From: Bacillus cereus ATCC 14579
Lineage (GTDB): Bacteria; Bacillota; Bacilli; Bacillales; Bacillaceae_G
Direction of reading: 5' to 3'
DNA: 64,000 bases
Assembly (NCBI RefSeq): GCF_000007825.1
Contig: NC_004722.1
Coordinates: 1,280,501-1,344,500 of the forward strand
Shown: positions 1 through 8,405 of the stretch, piece by piece
Layout of the letters: the number at the start of each line of letters is the position of its first letter
How positions within the stretch are numbered: position 1 is the stretch's first letter
Program-made: the position numbers and the translations under genes
The notes under the pieces: generated by a model
Database searches by the model: none
What the model saw: only the letters and a program-made list of their open reading frames with translations
What the model was told of the DNA's origin: nothing

Positions 1-1117
1 GCATCATCATTCTCTTATAAGTGAAGGAGATAGGCAAACGCTATTAGACGGGAAAACTGTGACAAAAATAGGATATGAAGAACATTTTGACCGTAATATT
101 ATGGGGGTTGTCATCCCTGTATTGGAAAATAAAAAATTAGTCGGAATTGTCTATTCGTATATTCCTTTAAAAAGTATAAAAGATTTAATCTATGATATGG
201 GTCTTATTTTAGCACCGTTAGCAATTGCTATGATTTTAATTACGATATGGGTTGGAAGGAAAATTATAATTGCAATTACGAAGCCACTTTCGCAAATGGA
301 GCGGGTTGCAAATCATTTGGCTACGGGAGATTTTTCGGAGCGGATTACAGTTTCTTCAGAGGATGAAATTGGACGATTAGGAAAAGCATTTAATAAAATG
401 GCAAATTCATTAGAAACAGAAGATGTAAAGCGTAAGGAATTTTTAGCAAATGTTTCGCATGAACTTAGAACACCACTTAGTTATATAAAAGGGTATAGCG
501 AGGCTATTTTAGATGGTGTTGCAAAGGGACCGCAACAGGAAAAAGTAACGCAGCTAATTCATAAAGAAGCAGGTCGTATGCAGCGTCTCGTTCATGACTT
601 GTTAGACTTAGCACAATTAGAAGGTGAGCACTTTCCGTTAAAGAAGCAACCTATCGTTTTTTCACAGCTGATTGAAGACGTATTAGATACGTATGAGATT
701 AAGTTTATAGAAAAGGAAATTCATATTTCAACTAATTTAAATCCAGAGGTCATTGTCATGATTGATGAAGATCGTATGCAACAAGTGCTTCATAATGTGT
801 TAGATAATGCGATACGGTATACAAATCAAAAAGGAAATATCGTTATAACTTTAGAGCAAATCGATGATTACTGTGAATTAAAAATAAAAGATACAGGAAT
901 TGGTATTGATATAGAACATTTGGAGAATCTTGGAGAACGCTTTTACCGAGTTGATAAAGCGAGAAGTCGTCAACATGGTGGAACAGGTTTAGGCCTTGCT
1001 ATTGTGAAACAAATTGTTCATATACATGGTGGACAGTGGAAAATTGAAAGTGAAAAAGATAAGGGAACAACGGTTATTATTAAACTGAATGTACAGGATG
1101 AGGGGAGCATGTTCTAA
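1..1117 (+). CDS. Sensor histidine kinase, C-terminal part (5' end outside window)
   Basis: The reading frame is open back to base 2, so the true start lies upstream. What remains is the end of an extracytoplasmic sensor region, one membrane segment (LAPLAIAMILITIWVG), a HAMP linker, a HisKA domain with the phospho-acceptor His in NVSHELRTPLSY, and an ATPase domain with N box NVLDNAIRYT, G1 box DTGIGI and G2 box GGTGLGLAIVKQIV. It is an EnvZ/PhoR-type kinase that phosphorylates a response regulator, which by the usual gene order should lie just upstream, outside the window. The signal sensed cannot be read from this part. The frame closes with TAA shortly before a bcr1-like repeat. Confidence 0.93.
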   Translation, partial: HHHSLISEGDRQTLLDGKTVTKIGYEEHFDRNIMGVVIPVLENKKLVGIVYSYIPLKSIKDLIYDMGLILAPLAIAMILITIWVGRKIIIAITKPLSQMERVANHLATGDFSERITVSSEDEIGRLGKAFNKMANSLETEDVKRKEFLANVSHELRTPLSYIKGYSEAILDGVAKGPQQEKVTQLIHKEAGRMQRLVHDLLDLAQLEGEHFPLKKQPIVFSQLIEDVLDTYEIKFIEKEIHISTNLNPEVIVMIDEDRMQQVLHNVLDNAIRYTNQKGNIVITLEQIDDYCELKIKDTGIGIDIEHLENLGERFYRVDKARSRQHGGTGLGLAIVKQIVHIHGGQWKIESEKDKGTTVIIKLNVQDEGSMF

Positions 1118-1151
1118 TTTTTAGGACATGTTCTTTATATTGAAGAAAATA

Positions 1152-1311
1152 TTTATCCCGATATTCGCCGGGCAGTAAGACCCTCACCTCAAAATTCAAC
1201 GGAAGCAAAGAAGTTAGGTGGAGGCCCTGCTGCCCGTAAAAGTCCGATTCGTGAGGGCTAATAATCAGTGGGCGATGAACAAAACCCCCACTGATTAAAG
1301 TTTCACTTTAT
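1152..1311 (+). repeat. bcr1-like interspersed repeat, full-length copy
   Basis: About 160 bp bounded on both sides by TTTAT (1152-1156 and 1307-1311). It contains long inverted segments (GGGCAG...CTGCCC; CCCTCACCT...AGGTGGAGG; ATCAGTGGG...CCCCACTGAT) that should fold into a multi-stem structure. It ends in the conserved tail ATTAAAGTTTCACTTTAT. The same sequence family occurs five more times in this window. It matches what is known of bcr1 of the B. cereus group, a non-coding mobile-like repeat; that assignment is from memory. Confidence 0.85.
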
Positions 1312-1469
1312 ACGTAAAAATATAAATTAATATGTAATAAATATCGAAAATTTGACTATTTTATGAACAAAACATTTGTACTTCTTATCAATTCGGTCTA
1401 AAATAGTTATGATGCAAAGTTCTTATAAATCGTTTCAATTGTTGTTTGGAAGATACTGAGGTGATTTAA

Positions 1470-2189
1470 CTGGAGTACAAATCTATTAAACCGAAAAAAA
1501 TTTACGAAGAAGTATCTGAAGCTATTTTAACAATGATTAAAAATGGTACGTTAAAACCTGGTGACAAACTACTCCCTGTGCATCAATTAGCTGAGCAGTT
1601 TCAAGTTGGCAGATCTGCTGTTCGTGAAGCGCTAAGTGCGCTAAGAGCGATGGGCTTAATTGAGATGAAACAAGGAGAAGGTACATATGTGAAGAACTTC
1701 GATTCTTCTTCATTAACGAAATCATTAAACAATAGATTATTAATGAAGAAAGAAGATATTTTGAATTTATTAGAAGTACGAAAGGTGCTTGAAGTGGGGG
1801 CAGTTCGAGTAGCGGCGGCAAAACGTACGGAAGATAATTTACAAAATATGAAACATTGGTTAGATGAAATGGCAAAGAGCATTGGAGATGAAAAGGCTGG
1901 CGAAAAAGCCGATTTTCAATTTCATATGGGAATTGCAGAGTCTTCGCATAATAACATTTTGCTTGAACTCATGAATCATGTTTCAGAGATGATTGCTGAA
2001 ACAATTGGTGAATCAAGACGCATTATTTTATATGGTGAACAAACGACATCAGAACGACTTATAGAAGAGCATCAAGTTATATATGATGCGGTGTTAAAAC
2101 AAGATGTAGAATTAGCGCAGCAAGCAATGCTAGATCATTTAACAAATGTAGAACATATTGTCACAGGTAAAAACGATATAAATTCGTAA
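1470..2189 (+). CDS. lutR: GntR/FadR-family repressor LutR
   Basis: Transcription regulator of L-lactate utilisation. It has an N-terminal GntR winged helix (QFQVGRSAVREALSALRAMGL) and a C-terminal FadR-type all-helical effector domain of about 150 residues. The first in-frame ATG (1533) would cut off the start of the winged helix. A CTG at 1470 lies 5 nt after a good ribosome site (GAGGTGA, 1458-1464), the preceding in-frame codon is a stop, and it gives the family N-terminus (EYKSIKPKKIYEEV), so I place the start there (239 aa). It sits upstream of lutABC in the same direction, and a matching palindromic operator lies between lutR and lutA. Confidence 0.88.
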   Translation: MEYKSIKPKKIYEEVSEAILTMIKNGTLKPGDKLLPVHQLAEQFQVGRSAVREALSALRAMGLIEMKQGEGTYVKNFDSSSLTKSLNNRLLMKKEDILNLLEVRKVLEVGAVRVAAAKRTEDNLQNMKHWLDEMAKSIGDEKAGEKADFQFHMGIAESSHNNILLELMNHVSEMIAETIGESRRIILYGEQTTSERLIEEHQVIYDAVLKQDVELAQQAMLDHLTNVEHIVTGKNDINS

Positions 2190-2236
2190 TTTAATCTTTT
2201 AAAAATTTAATTTTCTGATAAAATAGAGAAAGATTA

Positions 2237-2250
2237 AGTAAGCGTTTTCT
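2237..2250 (+). promoter_or_regulatory. Candidate CcpA site (cre) upstream of lutA
   Basis: AGTAAGCGTTTTCT fits the cre consensus TGWAANCGNTNWCA except at its two ends. It lies about 110 bp before lutA and just after a possible -10 (TAAAAT, 2219-2224). This would place lactate use under glucose repression, which is plausible for this pathway. I did not find a convincing -35. Confidence 0.5.
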
Positions 2251-2301
2251 TTAGAAGAGGGAGAGGATAGGCCATGGTTGAGCCTATTTCTTCTCTACTA
2301 A

Positions 2302-2314
2302 GTCATCTGATGAC
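2302..2314. promoter_or_regulatory. LutR operator upstream of lutABC
   Basis: GTCATCTGATGAC is a perfect 6-1-6 palindrome. It contains TCATC-N-GATGA, which I recall as the operator half-site pattern for LutR of B. subtilis. It is 44 bp before the lutA start and downstream of the presumed promoter, so bound LutR would block transcription into lutABC. Confidence 0.75.
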
Positions 2315-2357
2315 CATATGTTTGTTGGTGAAGTTGTAAAAAGGGGGAGTAATAGTT

Positions 2358-3077
2358 ATGAAAGTTACTTTATTTGTTACTTGTTTAGTCGATATGTTTG
2401 AAACAAATGTCGGCAAAGCAACAGTTGAAGTGTTGGAGCGTTTAGGTTGTGAAATTGAATTTCCAGAAGCACAAGTTTGTTGTGGTCAGCCTGCTTATAA
2501 TAGCGGCCATGTAGAAGCAGCAAAAGAAGCGATGAAACATATGATTGAAACTTTCGAAGATGCAGAATATATTGTTACGCCATCTGGTTCTTGTGCGACA
2601 ATGTTTCATGAGTATCCGCATGTTTTCAAAGATGATCCAAAGTGGGCTAAACGTGCACAAAAAGTTGCTGATAAAACTTATGAATTTACACAGTTTATTG
2701 TAGATGTTTTAAAAGTTACAGATGTTGGTGCAAGTTTACCAGGGATAGCTACTATTCATAAATCATGTCATATGACGCGTATGCTTGGAGTAAAAGAAGC
2801 ACCAGGAATTTTATTATCAAATGTAAAAGGATTAACTGTGAGAGATTTGCCAAACGTGCAAAATTGTTGCGGGTTTGGGGGAACGTTTTCAGTTAAGATG
2901 ACTCCAATTTCTGAGCAAATGGTAGACGAAAAAGTAGATAGTGTCATGGAAACAGGTGCAGATTATTTAATCGGTGCAGATTGTGGGTGTTTGTTAAACA
3001 TTGGCGGACGTATTGAGCGTTTAGGAAAAGAAGTAAAAGTAATGCATATTGCTGAGGTACTGAATAGTCGCTCATGA
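2358..3077 (+). CDS. lutA: Lactate utilisation iron-sulfur protein LutA
   Basis: Component of the LutABC L-lactate oxidation complex, which feeds electrons from lactate to the respiratory chain. 239 aa, with two cysteine-rich CCG domains (VCCGQPAYNSG near residue 40 and NCCGFGG near residue 175), as in glycolate oxidase GlpC-type subunits. The ATG follows AAAGGGGGAG. lutB starts 17 bp downstream, then lutC overlaps lutB, so the three are one operon. LutR and probably CcpA control it through sites between 2237 and 2314. Confidence 0.95.
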   Translation: MKVTLFVTCLVDMFETNVGKATVEVLERLGCEIEFPEAQVCCGQPAYNSGHVEAAKEAMKHMIETFEDAEYIVTPSGSCATMFHEYPHVFKDDPKWAKRAQKVADKTYEFTQFIVDVLKVTDVGASLPGIATIHKSCHMTRMLGVKEAPGILLSNVKGLTVRDLPNVQNCCGFGGTFSVKMTPISEQMVDEKVDSVMETGADYLIGADCGCLLNIGGRIERLGKEVKVMHIAEVLNSRS

Positions 3078-3093
3078 AGGGGGAACATAAGCT

Positions 3094-4515
3094 ATGTCTA
3101 TGAAAATCAGTGAGAAAAAATTTAATGATCGCGTTGGTGATGGAATTCAAGATTCGTTTATGCGCGGAGCAGTATCTTCTGCACAAACGCGTTTATATAC
3201 GAATCGCTTAAAAGCTGCAGATGAATTAGGAAACTGGGAAGAGTGGCGTGAACTAGGTGAACAAATTCGTCAACATACGTTAGAAAATCTGGATTATTAC
3301 TTAATGCAGTTAAGTGAAAATGTATCAAAAAGAGGCGGACACGTGTACTTTGCGAAGACGAAAGAGGAAGCTGCAAAGTATATTCAAGACGTTGCCAAAA
3401 AGAAACAAGCGAAAAAAGTAGTAAAATCAAAGTCGATGGTAACAGAAGAAATTAGTATGAACCATGCGCTTGAAGAGATTGGCTGTGAAGTGTTAGAGAG
3501 TGACTTAGGAGAGTATATCTTGCAAGTAGATAACGATCCACCTTCACATATTATTGCACCTGCACTTCATAAAAATAGAACGCAAATTCGCGATGTATTT
3601 AAAGAAAAGCTAGGCTATGAAAATTCTGATGACCCATATGAAATGACAAAGTTTGTTCGTAAACAACTTCGTGAGAAATTTATGGATGCAGAAATTGGTG
3701 TAACTGGTTGTAACTTTGCTGTTGCAAATACTGGATCTCTTTGTTTAGTAACGAATGAAGGTAATGCAGATCTTGTTATGTCAATTCCTAAAACACAAAT
3801 TGCGGTAATGGGTATGGAACGTATGGTTCCGACAATGGAAGAATTAGATGTTTTAGTTGGTTTACTATGTCGTAGTGCAGTAGGTCAAAAATTAACAAGT
3901 TATGTAACAGTAGCAGGACCAATTCAAGAAGAGGAAGTTGATGGACCTGAAGAATTCCATTTAGTGGTTGTTGATAATGGTCGCTCTCAAATTCTTGGAT
4001 CTGAATTCCGTTCCGTATTACAATGTATTCGTTGCGCTGCTTGTGTTAACGTATGTCCTGTATATCGTCACGTTGGTGGACATTCATATGGATCGATTTA
4101 CTCAGGACCAATCGGTGCGGTATTAACACCGCTTCTAGGTGGATATGATGATTACAAAGAGCTTCCTTATGCATCTAGTTTATGCGGAGCATGTACAGAA
4201 GCTTGTCCAGTAAAAATTCCATTGCATGATTTATTATTAAAACATCGTCAAGTCATCGTTGAGCAAGAAGGTCGTGCACCACTTGCAGAAAAACTAGCGA
4301 TGAAAATGTTTAGTATGGGTGCTTCTTCAGCTGCTTTATATAAAATGGGTTCAAAAATGGCACCAGCGGCAATGAGTCCATTTACATCTGGTAATCGTGT
4401 ATCAAAAGGTGTTGGACCACTTAAAAACTGGACGGATATTCGTGAATTCCCAGCTCCAAGTAAAGAACGATTCCGTGATTGGTATAAAGATCATAAGAAA
4501 GGCGGGGATAAATAA
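3094..4515 (+). CDS. lutB: Lactate utilisation protein LutB (4Fe-4S)
   Basis: Central subunit of the lactate-oxidising complex. 473 aa, with an N-terminal LUD domain and two C-terminal [4Fe-4S] motifs, CIRCAACVNVCP and CGACTEACPVKIP, followed by an LutB-type tail. The N-terminus MSMKIS agrees with the family start, and the ribosome site is AAGGGGGAA. Its stop codon overlaps the ATG of lutC by one base, which points to translational coupling. Confidence 0.95.
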   Translation: MSMKISEKKFNDRVGDGIQDSFMRGAVSSAQTRLYTNRLKAADELGNWEEWRELGEQIRQHTLENLDYYLMQLSENVSKRGGHVYFAKTKEEAAKYIQDVAKKKQAKKVVKSKSMVTEEISMNHALEEIGCEVLESDLGEYILQVDNDPPSHIIAPALHKNRTQIRDVFKEKLGYENSDDPYEMTKFVRKQLREKFMDAEIGVTGCNFAVANTGSLCLVTNEGNADLVMSIPKTQIAVMGMERMVPTMEELDVLVGLLCRSAVGQKLTSYVTVAGPIQEEEVDGPEEFHLVVVDNGRSQILGSEFRSVLQCIRCAACVNVCPVYRHVGGHSYGSIYSGPIGAVLTPLLGGYDDYKELPYASSLCGACTEACPVKIPLHDLLLKHRQVIVEQEGRAPLAEKLAMKMFSMGASSAALYKMGSKMAPAAMSPFTSGNRVSKGVGPLKNWTDIREFPAPSKERFRDWYKDHKKGGDK

Positions 4516-5225
4516 TGACAGGATTAATTCAAAACCGTGATGCCTTTCTAGATAACATTGCAAAAGAACTTGGGCGCGCACGTAAAACAGAAGGTGTAGA
4601 GCGTCCAGTATGGAAAAGTAATGTGAATATAGAAACGTTAAAAGATTATTCACAAGAAGAATTACTAGAAGTGTTTAAAAAGCAATGTACAAACATTCAT
4701 ACAACTGTAGTAGAAACGACAAATGACCGTTTAGGTGAAGACCTTCAAAAAGTAATCATGGAAAACGGCGGGGGACCTATTTTATTATCAGCAGATGATC
4801 GTTTTGATGCATATGGTTTAACATCTTTATTTAAAGAAGAACTTCCAAAGCGAGACGTTGAAGTAAACGTATGGGATCCAGAGAGAAAAGACGAAAATAT
4901 GCGTTTAGCTGAAAAAGCGAATATTGGTATTGCATTTAGTGATTATACATTAGCCGAATCTGGTACAATTGTTGTACAAAGTCATAAAGGGCAGGGACGT
5001 TCTTTACACTTTTTACCGACTGTATATTTTGCTATTATTCCACGTGAAACACTTGTGCCTCGTATTACACAAGCAGTTCAGGATATGAACTCACACGTAG
5101 AAAATGGGGAGACAGCGGCATCTTGTATTAACTTTATTACAGGGCCAAGTAACTCGGCTGACATTGAGATGAATCTTGTTGTCGGAGTACATGGACCATT
5201 AAAAGCAGTATATTTCATCGTATAA
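4515..5225 (+). CDS. lutC: Lactate utilisation protein LutC
   Basis: Third subunit of LutABC, 236 aa, essentially a single LUD domain (DYTLAESGTIVVQSHKGQGR and the GP.NSADIEMNLVVGVHGP end). It shares one base with the lutB stop. A strong terminator follows 8 bp after its stop, which closes the lut operon. Confidence 0.94.
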   Translation: MTGLIQNRDAFLDNIAKELGRARKTEGVERPVWKSNVNIETLKDYSQEELLEVFKKQCTNIHTTVVETTNDRLGEDLQKVIMENGGGPILLSADDRFDAYGLTSLFKEELPKRDVEVNVWDPERKDENMRLAEKANIGIAFSDYTLAESGTIVVQSHKGQGRSLHFLPTVYFAIIPRETLVPRITQAVQDMNSHVENGETAASCINFITGPSNSADIEMNLVVGVHGPLKAVYFIV

Positions 5226-5233
5226 AAGAGGGG

Positions 5234-5263
5234 AAAGCAGGCCGGAAAATGGCCTGCTTTTTT
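5234..5263 (+). terminator. Rho-independent terminator of lutABC
   Basis: A 10-bp perfect stem (AAAGCAGGCC / GGCCTGCTTT) with a 7-nt loop, followed by a T run. Confidence 0.92.
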
Positions 5264-5338
5264 AGTAGAATAAAGGATAATATGAAGTAGAAGTTCTCTC
5301 CTTTTTTTGCTATGTTTTTTTGGAAAGGAGAGGAAGGG

Positions 5339-6061
5339 ATGTTCACTTATTTATATGCACTGTTAGCAGGGATGGTGTTTGGTTCTTTTTTTATGTTAGT
5401 TGCGGTGAGGGTTCCATTAGGTGCGTCTATTATTACCCCGCGTTCACATTGTTATTATTGCAAATATGTGCTAAGGCCAAAAGAACTAATCCCCATCATT
5501 TCATTTTATATACAAAGAGGCTGTTGTACGAATTGTAAGAGGAAAATTCCAATTATATATGTAGCATTTGAATGTATAACAGGAAGTATATTTCTTCTTA
5601 CCGTGTATATGATTGGAATAGAACGAGAACTTATTATCATTTTATCCCTTTTTTCGCTACTTCTTATTATTTCAGTTACAGATTACTTATATATGTTAAT
5701 TCCTGATTGTATTTTAATTTCGTTTGCCGTTTTACTCATTCTCGAAAGTATTTTTGTACAATTAGTTACTTGGACAGATAGTATAGTTGGTAGTGGTGTT
5801 ATATTCCTTTTGTTATATTGCATGCAAAAGATATATCCAGAAGGGCTTGGCGGAGGAGATATAAAACTACTTTCGTTACTTGGTTTTATAGTAGGAGTGA
5901 AGGGAGTTTTTATCGTTTTATTTTTAGCATCTTGTTTTAGTCTTTGTTTTTTCGGGATTGGTATCGTATTAAAACGTATAGAAGTAGGAAAGCCAATTCC
6001 ATTTGGTCCTTTTATTAGTCTTGGGGCAATGTGTTATGTATTGGCCGCATATTCAAATTAG
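5339..6061 (+). CDS. Prepilin peptidase (A24, ComC-type)
   Basis: Membrane aspartic peptidase that cleaves and N-methylates type IV pilin-like prepilins, such as the competence pseudopilins. 240 aa. It has the N-terminal DiS_P_DiS region with two zinc-type CxxC pairs (C38/C41 and C63/C66), then about six membrane segments. The two catalytic aspartates are in SVTDYLYMLIPD and LGGGDIKL. I start it at ATG 5339 behind AAGGAGAGGAAGGG; an upstream in-frame ATG at 5312 lacks a ribosome site. No pilin or comG gene is adjacent, so its substrates are elsewhere. It could be the only ComC or a second paralogue. Confidence 0.85.
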   Translation: MFTYLYALLAGMVFGSFFMLVAVRVPLGASIITPRSHCYYCKYVLRPKELIPIISFYIQRGCCTNCKRKIPIIYVAFECITGSIFLLTVYMIGIERELIIILSLFSLLLIISVTDYLYMLIPDCILISFAVLLILESIFVQLVTWTDSIVGSGVIFLLLYCMQKIYPEGLGGGDIKLLSLLGFIVGVKGVFIVLFLASCFSLCFFGIGIVLKRIEVGKPIPFGPFISLGAMCYVLAAYSN

Positions 6062-6075
6062 AGAGGGAGTCAAAA

Positions 6076-6387
6076 ATGAACGTATATATGGATGATCAAA
6101 GAAGTTGCCCGTTCGGGTATGTGTCCGCAACTACGGTAGAATGTGCCTTGCAAATGGTTCGGAATTATGATGTGAATATTCTTTCCCTTGATTTTAATAT
6201 GGGGTGGAGAGCAAAAAATGGACTAGATTTTGTAGAAGCTTTTTGTACAGAGGGATTATATGTGAATGAAATTCACCTTCATACGAATGATGTCATCGGT
6301 ATGCACAAGATGAAACAGAGAATGGATAAGGGAAAAGAAGAAGGAGAAATTAATCCTCACCTTGTTGTTAAATACGTGGGAAGCTAA
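6076..6387 (+). CDS. Small cREC-like receiver-fold protein
   Basis: 103 aa, starting at ATG 6076 behind GAGAGGGAG and 14 bp after the prepilin peptidase stop, so probably cotranscribed. The sequence follows the 'cyclic-phosphate processing receiver' (cREC) pattern: an N-terminal strand ending in acidic YMDDQR, a central ILSLDFNMG, then NGLDFVEAF and HLHTNDVIGMHKM near the end. The family has a receiver fold without an output domain. Its biochemical role is predicted rather than shown. I infer the family from motif layout only. Confidence 0.7.
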   Translation: MNVYMDDQRSCPFGYVSATTVECALQMVRNYDVNILSLDFNMGWRAKNGLDFVEAFCTEGLYVNEIHLHTNDVIGMHKMKQRMDKGKEEGEINPHLVVKYVGS

Positions 6388-6416
6388 AAACTCCAAAGTA
6401 AAACTTTGGAGTTTTT
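6386..6416. terminator. Bidirectional terminator between convergent genes
   Basis: Stem AAACTCCAAAG / CTTTGGAGTTT with A-run and T-run flanks. It serves both the cREC gene and the formate/nitrite channel gene; its edges overlap both stop codons. Confidence 0.9.
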
Positions 6417-7266
6417 AATGTTTCATATGTGCTTGTAAAGGAATAATCTCTTCTTGTTGAGCTGCTGCGATTTCAGTTTCTTCCTGTTGAACTTCAGGTG
6501 TTTTCTTTGTTAAGTAGTGGTATACCATACCGACAAATACTGATCCGCCAATAATGTTACCGATTGTAACAGGAATTAAGTTATGAATAGCACCTGAAAA
6601 AGAAATTGTCTCAGGATGCGGTGAAACTAAAGATAAAGCAAAGAGTGATAAGTTTGCAATACTATGTTCGTAACCAGATAAGAAGAATGTGAAAACAAGT
6701 AGCATCATGACTATTATTTTTGCTGTGTCACCTTTAACCTGAGAAGGTAAGAAACAAGCAAGACATACGAGCCAGTTACATAAAATGGCTTTAAAGAATA
6801 ACTGCATTGTAGGTGTGTTCATCTTTCCTTCAACGACTTTACTCATTAAGTGACCGTGATCAATTGCTTCAAAAATTCCAGTTGCGTAAAATAGTAAGGC
6901 AAAGAATAACGCGCCGGCTAAGTTACCTGCATAACAAGCAACCCAGTTACGTAGTGTATCAGAAATCGTTGTTTCTTTTCTTAAAGTTGCTACAGTAAAG
7001 TACATTGTGTTCCCAGTAAACAATTCAGCACCGCCATATATAATAAGTACGAGAGCAATCCCGAAAAACATAGAAGCAGCTAAATAAGTTGCTGGTGAAT
7101 CTGCAATGTGAAAAAAGTTACCTAATTTAAAACATAGTACAATAATAAAACCGATATAAATACCCGCAAGTGCAGCACGAATGAAATATTGCATTGGGTT
7201 TGTATCTAGTATTTTCTTTTTGCTTTTAGCCAGTTTGACAACATAATCTAGTCCTTGTTCTAGCAT
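6415..7266 (-). CDS. Formate/nitrite transporter (FNT family, YwcJ-like)
   Basis: Pentameric membrane channel for formate, nitrite or related small anions. 283 aa with six membrane segments. Family signatures are present: IIYGGAELFTGNTM after the second segment, NWVACYAGNLAGALFF in the middle and SGYEHSIANLSLF near the fifth. The start ATG at 7266 follows AAAGGAGCG. An Rex-like operator (7351-7368) and a strong cre (7388-7401) lie upstream, so the gene should respond to NADH/oxygen state and sugar. B. subtilis ywcJ is, as I recall, a Rex target, which supports a fermentation role. The substrate cannot be decided from sequence. Confidence 0.92.
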   Translation of the reverse strand: MLEQGLDYVVKLAKSKKKILDTNPMQYFIRAALAGIYIGFIIVLCFKLGNFFHIADSPATYLAASMFFGIALVLIIYGGAELFTGNTMYFTVATLRKETTISDTLRNWVACYAGNLAGALFFALLFYATGIFEAIDHGHLMSKVVEGKMNTPTMQLFFKAILCNWLVCLACFLPSQVKGDTAKIIVMMLLVFTFFLSGYEHSIANLSLFALSLVSPHPETISFSGAIHNLIPVTIGNIIGGSVFVGMVYHYLTKKTPEVQQEETEIAAAQQEEIIPLQAHMKH

Positions 7267-7350
7267 GAGTAATACGCTCCTTTAGTAAATCTTCTATAAA
7301 TACTCCTTATATGAATAAAGTACATGGAATTGTTCTCACTTTCAATAAGT

Positions 7351-7368
7351 TTGTGCAATGTTTCACAA
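7351..7368. promoter_or_regulatory. Rex-like redox operator upstream of the FNT gene
   Basis: On the minus strand it reads TTGTGAAACATTGCACAA, matching the Rex consensus TTGTGAA-N4-TTCACAA with one mismatch. It also fits the overlapping Fnr consensus TGTGA-N6-TCACA with one mismatch. It lies about 85 bp before the start codon at 7266. Confidence 0.65.
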
Positions 7369-7387
7369 AAAGGACATACATACATTA

Positions 7388-7401
7388 AGAAAACGTTTAC
7401 A
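7388..7401. promoter_or_regulatory. CcpA site (cre) upstream of the FNT gene
   Basis: AGAAAACGTTTACA differs from the cre consensus TGWAANCGNTNWCA only at the first base. It lies 20 bp upstream of the Rex-like site relative to the minus-strand gene. Confidence 0.65.
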
Positions 7402-7467
7402 AAAGGTAGTATAATGGAATTTTTTCTGGACATTGGGAGGAAGAAAGAAAAAGAAAAAGCGCTGTAA

Positions 7468-8262
7468 TTACAGCGCTTTTTCGTCTAAATTCTTTTCTAC
7501 TTTTACTTCTACTTCTTTTGAGAAGAACCAACCACCAACTGCGATTCCGACTAATACAATCCAGAATGTAAGCTTCCACGGAGTGGATTCTGGGAATGAA
7601 TGTGGAATTACATTTAATGCAGGGTGTGCTAATGTATAAACTGCTAGCTTCACACCAACCCAACCTACAATTAAGAATGCTGCGGTTTCAAGTCCTGGTT
7701 TACGTTTTAAGATTTGTACGAAAGCAGTTGCTGCAAATCGCATAATGATTAATCCGATAAGTCCACCTACAAAGATAACAACGAATTGCCCAGTATCAAG
7801 ACTACCAATTGTACCTAATCCTGTTTTTGGTAAAGTCATTGCTAGTGCAACAGCAGCTAAAATTGAATCAACTGCGAAGGCGATATCAGCAACCTCAACT
7901 TTAAATACAGTCCACCAAAAGTTCTCTTGTTTTTTCTTTGCTTCTTTTTCTTCTGTTTCTTCATCTGTGTTCTGTTTAACATATGTTTTAAATAAGTGAT
8001 TACCAGCGATAAACATAAGGTAGATGGCACCGATTGCTTGCACTTGCCATACATCGACTAAGAACGAAATCATAAATAACGATCCAAATCGGAAAACAAA
8101 TGCCCCCGCTAATCCATAAAATAGTGCTTTCTTTCTTTTTTCTTCTGGTAAATGTTTTACCATAATTGCAAGAACAAGAGCGTTATCAGCCGCTAAAATC
8201 CCTTCAAGTGCAATTAGGATGAGTAATACCCAACCATACTCCAATAATAATGATACATCCAT
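7468..8262 (-). CDS. TerC-family membrane protein, likely manganese exporter (YkoY/YceF-like)
   Basis: 264 aa, TerC family, with about seven membrane segments and the conserved acidic pairs EGILAADNALVLAIMV and FKVEVADIAFAVDSILAAVA expected to bind metal. Family members export Mn2+, and here the mRNA leader carries the manganese-sensing yybP-ykoY riboswitch, which supports that role. I start at the ATG at 8262 (MDVSLL), 7 nt after AGGAG; the ATG two codons upstream (8268) is too close to the ribosome site. The open frame continues upstream to 8400 but runs into the riboswitch and is not coding. Confidence 0.9.
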   Translation of the reverse strand: MDVSLLLEYGWVLLILIALEGILAADNALVLAIMVKHLPEEKRKKALFYGLAGAFVFRFGSLFMISFLVDVWQVQAIGAIYLMFIAGNHLFKTYVKQNTDEETEEKEAKKKQENFWWTVFKVEVADIAFAVDSILAAVALAMTLPKTGLGTIGSLDTGQFVVIFVGGLIGLIIMRFAATAFVQILKRKPGLETAAFLIVGWVGVKLAVYTLAHPALNVIPHSFPESTPWKLTFWIVLVGIAVGGWFFSKEVEVKVEKNLDEKAL

Positions 8263-8372
8263 GTACATTCTCCTCTCATTTCTATAAGTTCTAAATAAGT
8301 GAAGAATTTCCCCACTATTTAGTTTCCCCATACTCCTGCCTATTAACTTTGGAAGAATCTGGAAGTGAATGC

Positions 8373-8405
8373 AAAAAAGACCTCTGCCGTTAATAGGCAA
8401 AGGTC
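8373..8405 (-). terminator. Riboswitch-controlled terminator before the TerC gene
   Basis: On the minus strand a 10-bp stem, GACCTTTGCC / GGCAGAGGTC (one G-U pair), with a 7-nt loop, is followed by six Ts. Its 5' arm (GACCTTT) is also the 3' strand of helix P1 of the aptamer, so metal-bound P1 and terminator cannot form together. Confidence 0.88.

Noticed and set aside
8263..8400. N-terminal extension of the TerC gene (46 extra codons in frame)
   Set aside because: It overlaps the riboswitch terminator and has no ribosome site; the family N-terminus starts at 8262.
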